Source: JAJXXT01 sp963764465
GTDB lineage: Bacteria > Pseudomonadota > Alphaproteobacteria > Acetobacterales > Acetobacteraceae
Direction: 5' to 3'
Length of the DNA stretch: 64,000 nucleotides
Assembly: GCA_963764465.1 (NCBI GenBank)
Contig: CAVXSO010000002.1
Coordinates: forward strand, 1 to 64,000
This document shows, in pieces, positions 59,522 through 64,000 of the stretch. The position numbers were made by a program, and so were the translations under genes. Every line of letters starts with the position of its first letter. Within the stretch, counting starts at the first letter, position 1. A model generated the notes under the pieces. It did not search any database. It saw only the letters and a list, made by a program, of their open reading frames with translations, and had not been told where the DNA came from.

Positions 59522-60823
59522 ATGAGACGACTCATACTGGCGGCGGCACTCGCCGTGGCTCCCGTGGCGGCACATGCCGCGACGGATATCGACTTCTTCT
59601 TCCCCGTTCCCGTACAGGGCACGCTTGCCGTCGAGATGCAGAAGCTGATCGGCGAGTTCAACAAGGCGCATCCCGATATCCACGCCACCGCCGTCTACAC
59701 CGGCAGCTACGACGACACGGATCTCAAGACCCGTGCCGCGATCAAGGCCGGGCACCCGCCGGCGGTGGCGCTGATGAGCGCCAATTTCATCCGTAACTAC
59801 GCCATCACCCACAACGCGCAGCCGCTCGACGTGCTGATCGCGCCCGAGGCCAAGTCCGACGCCGACTACATGGCGCGCTTCTTCCCAGCTCTGCTGCCGA
59901 ACGCGGTGATCGGCGGGCACGTCTACGGCATCCCGTTCCAGAACTCGACGCCGCTGCTGTTCTACAGCGTCGATGCCTTCAAGGACGCCGGGCTCGACCC
60001 CAACAAGCCGCCGCAGACCTGGGCGGAATGGTACGCCGACGCACAGAAGCTCACGAAGGTGCAGAACGGGCAGACGGTGCGCTGGGGCATGATGATGCCC
60101 GAGACCTCGGACTATCTCGGCTGGATCATGTCCGGCCTGGTGATGGCCAATGGCGGGCAGTGGTGGAACCACGATTGGGGCGGTGAGGTCTACTACAACC
60201 AGCCCTCCACCGTCGGCGCGCTCACCTTCCTCGACGACCTGATCCACAAGGCGCACGCGATGCCCGCGTCGGTGACCGACGCGAACGCGACCACCACGGC
60301 CTTCTTCAGCGGCCATGCCGGCATGATGATCCTCTCCACCGGCGCGCTCGGCTTCGTGCGCAACGGCATGAAGACGCCGTACAAGACCGCGTTCCTGCCC
60401 GGCCAGATCACGCACGCGGCCCCCATCGGCGGCGGCAGCCTGCTGATCCCCGCGGGCAACTCGCCCGAGCGGCAGAAGGCGGCGTGGACGCTGATCGAGT
60501 GGCTCACCTCGCCCGCCATTGCCGGGCAGTGGAGCCGCTTCACCGGCTACTTCGCGCCCAACCGCGGCGCCTACGACCTGCCGGAGATGAAGGATTATCT
60601 CGCCAAGTACCCGGACGCGAAGGTCGCGATCGACCAGCTCCAGTACGCCGTGCCCTGGTTCGACACCTATGACGTGGTCGGCGTGCGCAAGGCGCTGGAG
60701 AACGAGATCCAGGCGATGATCGCGGGCAAGGAGACGCCGGCCGAGGCCGCCGCCCGCGGCCAGACGGCCGCCGAGGCGCTGCTGGCACCCTACGTCAAGC
60801 AGACGGCGCTCAACGTTCCCTGA
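59522..60823 (+). CDS. Ugp-type ABC substrate-binding protein
   Basis: A 433-residue periplasmic binding protein with signal peptide (MRRLILAAALAVAPVAAHAA). IDFFFPVPVQGTLAVEMQKL near the start and VYGIPFQNSTPLLFYS, MMILSTGALGFVR, GYFAPNRGAYD are typical of UgpB glycerol-3-phosphate or glycerophosphodiester binders. AAAGGAGAGG 6 bp before ATG 59522. The neighbouring phosphodiesterase (60921) supports a glycerophosphodiester-type ligand, by context. Confidence 0.86.
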   Translation: MRRLILAAALAVAPVAAHAATDIDFFFPVPVQGTLAVEMQKLIGEFNKAHPDIHATAVYTGSYDDTDLKTRAAIKAGHPPAVALMSANFIRNYAITHNAQPLDVLIAPEAKSDADYMARFFPALLPNAVIGGHVYGIPFQNSTPLLFYSVDAFKDAGLDPNKPPQTWAEWYADAQKLTKVQNGQTVRWGMMMPETSDYLGWIMSGLVMANGGQWWNHDWGGEVYYNQPSTVGALTFLDDLIHKAHAMPASVTDANATTTAFFSGHAGMMILSTGALGFVRNGMKTPYKTAFLPGQITHAAPIGGGSLLIPAGNSPERQKAAWTLIEWLTSPAIAGQWSRFTGYFAPNRGAYDLPEMKDYLAKYPDAKVAIDQLQYAVPWFDTYDVVGVRKALENEIQAMIAGKETPAEAAARGQTAAEALLAPYVKQTALNVP

Positions 60824-60920
60824 TCTGCATCGCTGCCTCACATCCGGCGGTGATTGCCTGGGCAGCCAAGCCCGGCGATCATCGCCGGAAGCCTTTGTCC
60901 AAGACCTCGGGAGTTCCGCC

Positions 60921-61754
60921 TTGCTCATCCTCCAGATCACCGACCTGCATGTGCGCCCGCACGGCATGGCGTCCTCGCGCACCGGCGAGACCAACATGCT
61001 GGTGGAGCGCGCGCTGCGTGCCGTGCGCGCCTTCACGCCGCGCCCCGACGCGCTGATCGTCACCGGCGACCTCACGGATAACGGCCTCGCCGACGAATAT
61101 GCGGAGCTGGCTGCGATCCTGCGTCGCACCGTGGACCTGCCCACCTACATGATCCCCGGCAATCACGATCGCCGCGAGGCGCTGAAGCGGGAGATGGCCG
61201 CCTGGCCCGGCATGACGGCTGACCCCGAGTTCGTGCAGTACACGGTGGAGGATCTGCCGGTCCGCCTGGTGATGCTCGATACCGTCATCCCCGAGAGCGG
61301 CGCTGGCGAGCTGTGCGAGAAGCGGATGCGCTGGCTCGATGCCACGCTCGCCGCCGAGCCGAAGAAGCCCACGATGATCGGCATGCACCACCCGCCGTTC
61401 CTCACCGGCATCGGCCATATGGACCGGATTCCGTTGCGAAATTGGAAGGAATTCCAGCACCTGCTCGCGCGTCACAGGCAGGTGGTTCGCGTGGTCTGCG
61501 GCCACGACCACCGGCCCATCGTCACCCAGGTCGGCCCAACGATCGGCTGCATCGCCCCCTCGGTCGCGCACCAGGTGGAGCTTGACCTCGGCCCGCACCA
61601 GGCGCCGCTGTGGAACCTGGAGCCGCCCGCCTTCCTGCTGCATTACTGGAGCGAAACGACGGGCCTCGTCACCCACATGGGGTATGTCGAGAGCTATCCC
61701 GGCCCCTATCCTTTCCTTCTCGACCCCGACTACCCCGGCGTGCCGCCGCGCTAG
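60921..61754 (+). CDS. Calcineurin-like phosphodiesterase (GpdQ/CpdA-like)
   Basis: A 277-residue metallophosphoesterase: ITDLHVRP (first Asp/His), VTGDLTDNG, MIPGNHDRRE and GMHHPP, VCGHDHRP. It is a binuclear-metal enzyme that hydrolyses phosphodiesters; GpdQ-like members use glycerophosphodiesters, CpdA-like ones cyclic AMP. The start is a TTG at 60921, the only start near the first motif. It lies 97 bp after the binding-protein gene in the same direction, so it may process the imported compound. Confidence 0.85.
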   Translation: MLILQITDLHVRPHGMASSRTGETNMLVERALRAVRAFTPRPDALIVTGDLTDNGLADEYAELAAILRRTVDLPTYMIPGNHDRREALKREMAAWPGMTADPEFVQYTVEDLPVRLVMLDTVIPESGAGELCEKRMRWLDATLAAEPKKPTMIGMHHPPFLTGIGHMDRIPLRNWKEFQHLLARHRQVVRVVCGHDHRPIVTQVGPTIGCIAPSVAHQVELDLGPHQAPLWNLEPPAFLLHYWSETTGLVTHMGYVESYPGPYPFLLDPDYPGVPPR

Positions 61755-61790
61755 CGCGGAACACCGATCGCGTCCGGGGCTTTGGTCATT

Positions 61791-62156
61791 TCACGGCACC
61801 TTCAGCCTCTTTGCTTCCCGCAGTGCCGCTACCCGCCGCGCTGCCCCCAATGCTGCGCGCGCCCACGCCACCAGCTCGTCCGGCTCGTCGAGCAGCCGTT
61901 CCGGCACCGGCCAATAAGCCAGCTCGATGCGCTGCCCGCGCTTCACGTAGCTCAGCGCCCCGCGCGCGCCCCCGTCCCCAAACATCGCCCGGTTGCCGTC
62001 ATCAACGCGCAGATACAACACGTCCTCGCCCACCAGCGCGAATAGCACCCCGTCGCGAAACAACCCGGTCTTGCCGAACATCCGCCGCATCGCAACCGGT
62101 CCCAGCGGTGCGAGCTGCTCCTGCAGGAACTCGGCAAACCCCTTGCTCGCGACCAT
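61791..62156 (-). CDS. TfoX N-terminal domain protein
   Basis: A 121-residue protein: LAPLGPVAMRRMFGKTGLFRDGVLFALVGEDVLYLRVD matches the TfoX_N domain. Full TfoX regulates competence in gammaproteobacteria, but short alphaproteobacterial members like this are of unknown function. GGAGG 5 bp before ATG 62156. The frame is open upstream to 62249 but lacks coding character there. Confidence 0.85.
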   Translation of the reverse strand: MVASKGFAEFLQEQLAPLGPVAMRRMFGKTGLFRDGVLFALVGEDVLYLRVDDGNRAMFGDGGARGALSYVKRGQRIELAYWPVPERLLDEPDELVAWARAALGAARRVAALREAKRLKVP

Positions 62157-62310
62157 CACGCCTCCGCCTGGTACCGCCCCAAACCTCGATAGCCCGCTGG
62201 CGATACGAACCCACCCGGGTGCAACGCCCGAACTCCAGGCGTTTCCCATTGTGCCGAACCCGCACCTTGGGACGGTAGGAAAAGCGATAGCGGAACGACC
62301 CCGGGGGCGG

Positions 62311-63582
62311 TCAGACCACCGCGCGCTGGCCGCGCCGCGCCGCCATCACCGCCGCGGCGGCCAGCAGGCAGGCCACGCCCGCGGCGGCGAAGGCCGGGAT
62401 GTAGGTCGAGAGCGCATCGCGTGTGATGCCGGCGCCGATCGCGGCCGTCGCGGCGCCGAGCTGGTGCGCCGCGAAGGCCCAGCCGAACACCAGCGGCCCG
62501 CGCTCGCGCTCCAGCACCTGGCCCGCCAGCCGCACCGTGGGCGGCACGGTCGCGATCCAGTCGAGCCCATAGAACACGGCGAAGGCGGAGAGCCCGACGA
62601 CGGTGAAATCCAGGAATGGCAGCATCAGCAGCGACAGCCCGCGCAGCCCGTAGTACCAGAACAGCAGCACCCGGCTGTCCACGCGATCGGAAAGCCAGCC
62701 ACTGGCGATGGTGCCGACGAAGTCGAACGCGCCCATCATCGCCAGCACGCTCGCGGCGGCGACGTCGGTCATGCCGAAATCGTGACAGAGCGGAATGAAA
62801 TGCGTCTGCACCAGCCCGTTCGTCGACAACCCGCAGACGAAGAACGTGCCGAACAGCACCCAGAACAGAGGCCTTGTGGAGGCATCCGACAGTGCCGAGA
62901 AGCTCGCGCGCACCGCGCCCTCGCGCGGCTTCGGCGGTGCCTCCACGTCGCGCGCGCCGAAGGCCGGCAGGCCCAGCGAGCCCGGATGGTCGGCGCCGAG
63001 CAGCACCACCAGCACCAGGCAGAGCACGCAGGCCAGGGTTGCCGGCAGCAGCGCCTCGCGCCAGCCGATATGGTCGGAGATCCAGGCGGCGACGGGCAGG
63101 AAGGCGAGCTGCCCCGTCGCGTTCGCCGCCGTCAGCAGGCCGAGCACCAGGCCGCGCCGCGCATGGAACCAGCGCGTCACCACCGTGGCTGCCAGCACCA
63201 TCGCCGTCATGCCGGTCGCCACGCCCACCAGCACGCCCCAGGAGAGCCAGAGCTGCCACAGCGCCGTCATGCGGCTCGCGATCACCACGCCCGCGACGAT
63301 GAGCGAGACCGCCGCCGTGACCACGGCGCGCATGCCGTAGCGCCCGATCAGCGCCGCGGCGAACGGGGCGGTGACGCCGAACAGCACCAGCCGCAGCGCC
63401 AACGGGCCGGAGACGGAAGCCGTGTCCCAGCCGAATTCCTGGCGTAGAGGCACGATCAGGATGCCGGGCATGCCGAGAGCCGCGGCCGTGGACAGCGTGG
63501 TGAGAAAGGTGATCGCCGCCATCACCCATCCGTAATGGATGCCATGGCGGGACAGCACGGGCGCGAGACGGGCAGCGAACAT
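62311..63582 (-). CDS. MFS transporter
   Basis: A 423-residue twelve-helix major-facilitator protein (YGWVMAAITFLTTLSTAAALG, LIGRYGMRAVVTAAVSLIVA, FVGTIASGWLSDRVDSR between halves). It resembles oxalate/formate-antiporter-like MFS carriers with the GxLSDRxD-type loop in the second half. Substrate unknown. A TetR-type gene lies 39 bp upstream on the same strand and probably regulates it. Confidence 0.88.
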   Translation of the reverse strand: MFAARLAPVLSRHGIHYGWVMAAITFLTTLSTAAALGMPGILIVPLRQEFGWDTASVSGPLALRLVLFGVTAPFAAALIGRYGMRAVVTAAVSLIVAGVVIASRMTALWQLWLSWGVLVGVATGMTAMVLAATVVTRWFHARRGLVLGLLTAANATGQLAFLPVAAWISDHIGWREALLPATLACVLCLVLVVLLGADHPGSLGLPAFGARDVEAPPKPREGAVRASFSALSDASTRPLFWVLFGTFFVCGLSTNGLVQTHFIPLCHDFGMTDVAAASVLAMMGAFDFVGTIASGWLSDRVDSRVLLFWYYGLRGLSLLMLPFLDFTVVGLSAFAVFYGLDWIATVPPTVRLAGQVLERERGPLVFGWAFAAHQLGAATAAIGAGITRDALSTYIPAFAAAGVACLLAAAAVMAARRGQRAVV

Positions 63583-63621
63583 GGCGGTTCCTCGGCGGAC
63601 GTTCGGTGACGGACGAGACGG

Positions 63622-64000
63622 TCAGAGGCGCGCGGCGGCGTGGGCGAGTTCTCGGGCGGATTCCAGCGCCGCGTCGGATGCGGCCGCATGCCCCCGCAGC
63701 GCGCGGGCGAGCACCAGGCCGCCGTTCATCGCGGAAAGGGCGGCCGCGGCGGCGCGGGCGCGTGCCTCGGGCGGCATGGCGGCGGGCAGCGCGTTGGCGA
63801 GTTCGGCCGCGAGCGCCGCGGCGCCCTCCGCCAGCGCGTCGGCCAGTGGACCGGGCTCGCGCGCCGCCTCCGGGCCCAGGGTGGCGATCGGGCAGCCATC
63901 GGCTGGGTTGTCGCGATGGGCGGGGCGCAGATAGGCGTCGATCAGCGCCGCGAACGGGTCGCGGCCGGCCGCGCGGGCCCGCTCCGCCCGCTCGCGCCAC
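63622..64000 (-). CDS. TetR-family regulator, C-terminal part (cut by window edge)
   Basis: The last 126 codons of a minus-strand gene ending at TGA (63624-63622). The segment DGCPIATLGPEAAREPGPLA and the ligand-domain helices (LANALPAAMPPEARARAAAAALSAMNGGLVLARAL) are typical of TetR-family ligand-binding domains. The DNA-binding N-terminus lies beyond position 64000. It is read in the same direction as, and just upstream of, the MFS gene. Confidence 0.7.
   Translation of the reverse strand, partial: WRERAERARAAGRDPFAALIDAYLRPAHRDNPADGCPIATLGPEAAREPGPLADALAEGAAALAAELANALPAAMPPEARARAAAAALSAMNGGLVLARALRGHAAASDAALESARELAHAAARL

Noticed and set aside
62156..64000. 614-codon minus-strand frame across the MFS gene
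   Set aside because: A shadow in a different frame from the MFS and TetR products; composition is Arg/Gly/Ala-rich without motifs.

Overview
The window is very G+C-rich, densely packed DNA. Gene content and protein style (alphaproteobacterial Hint_2 domains, HpnK, DUF1489, an NAD/FAD-rich catabolic complement, P-II/AmtB) point to an alphaproteobacterium, most likely Rhodospirillales/Acetobacteraceae. That placement is an inference from families, not a phylogeny. No insertion sequence, prophage, integrase or CRISPR array was found.

Left part (1-20.7 kb): a tRNA-Arg(CCU) on the minus strand; a small catabolic operon (BKACE-type cleavage enzyme, M19 dipeptidase, aldo/keto reductase); a sulfide-detoxification locus in which a BigR/SqrR-like ArsR regulator and a 1-Cys peroxiredoxin are divergent from a persulfide dioxygenase, a sulfide:quinone oxidoreductase and a TauE/SafE exporter; an orphan EnvZ-like histidine kinase; an unrecognised 384-residue protein; a ClC chloride channel divergent from a MarR repressor with a palindrome in the channel promoter; then acyl-CoA synthetase, cytosine-deaminase-like hydrolase, arylformamidase-like hydrolase, FAD monooxygenase, SDR, Gfo/Idh/MocA oxidoreductase and trehalose-6-phosphate synthase.

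Middle (20.9-43 kb): a subtilisin-like protein with an altered catalytic triad and a C-terminal Hint domain, an S9 peptidase and gamma-glutamyltransferase that may cooperate in peptide breakdown, a frameshifted NIPSNAP gene running into an aldo/keto reductase, a ubiquinone-type hydroxylase, the nitrogen pair glnK-amtB with a GNRA-loop terminator, CnoX-like thioredoxin, a Lon-N-domain protein and DUF1489, a His-rich repeat protein, two unrecognised proteins, an Nramp-like gene with two frameshifts, two cytochromes c, an M20 amidohydrolase, HpnK, a thioesterase, an SDR lacking Tyr/Lys, and a FAD oxidoreductase.

Right part (43-64 kb): a phosphonate-type ABC importer (phnD-C-E-like), aldo/keto reductase, a frameshifted GST, omega-aminotransferase plus PuuB-like oxidase (amine catabolism), GST, a small membrane protein, LysE exporter, a membrane-anchored FMN/3Fe-4S glutamate-synthase-like protein, and a three-gene Hint cluster. 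The last contains a serralysin-like metalloprotease with an intact Hint domain and a C-terminal 'GW[A/V]' module, plus two proteins that look like copies of its Hint+GW half in which the catalytic His is Gln and the nucleophilic Cys is missing. The window ends with a Ugp-like ABC importer lacking its ATPase beside a phosphodiesterase, a TfoX-N protein, an MFS transporter and the 3' part of a TetR regulator.

The strongest candidate for something undescribed is the protease/Hint/pseudo-Hint cluster (53.5-57.5 kb). Secondary points are the cysteine-less sulfide regulator, a dispersed hairpin repeat found just after the stop codons of four genes, and four single-base indels in three genes, which may be sequence errors or early pseudogenes.
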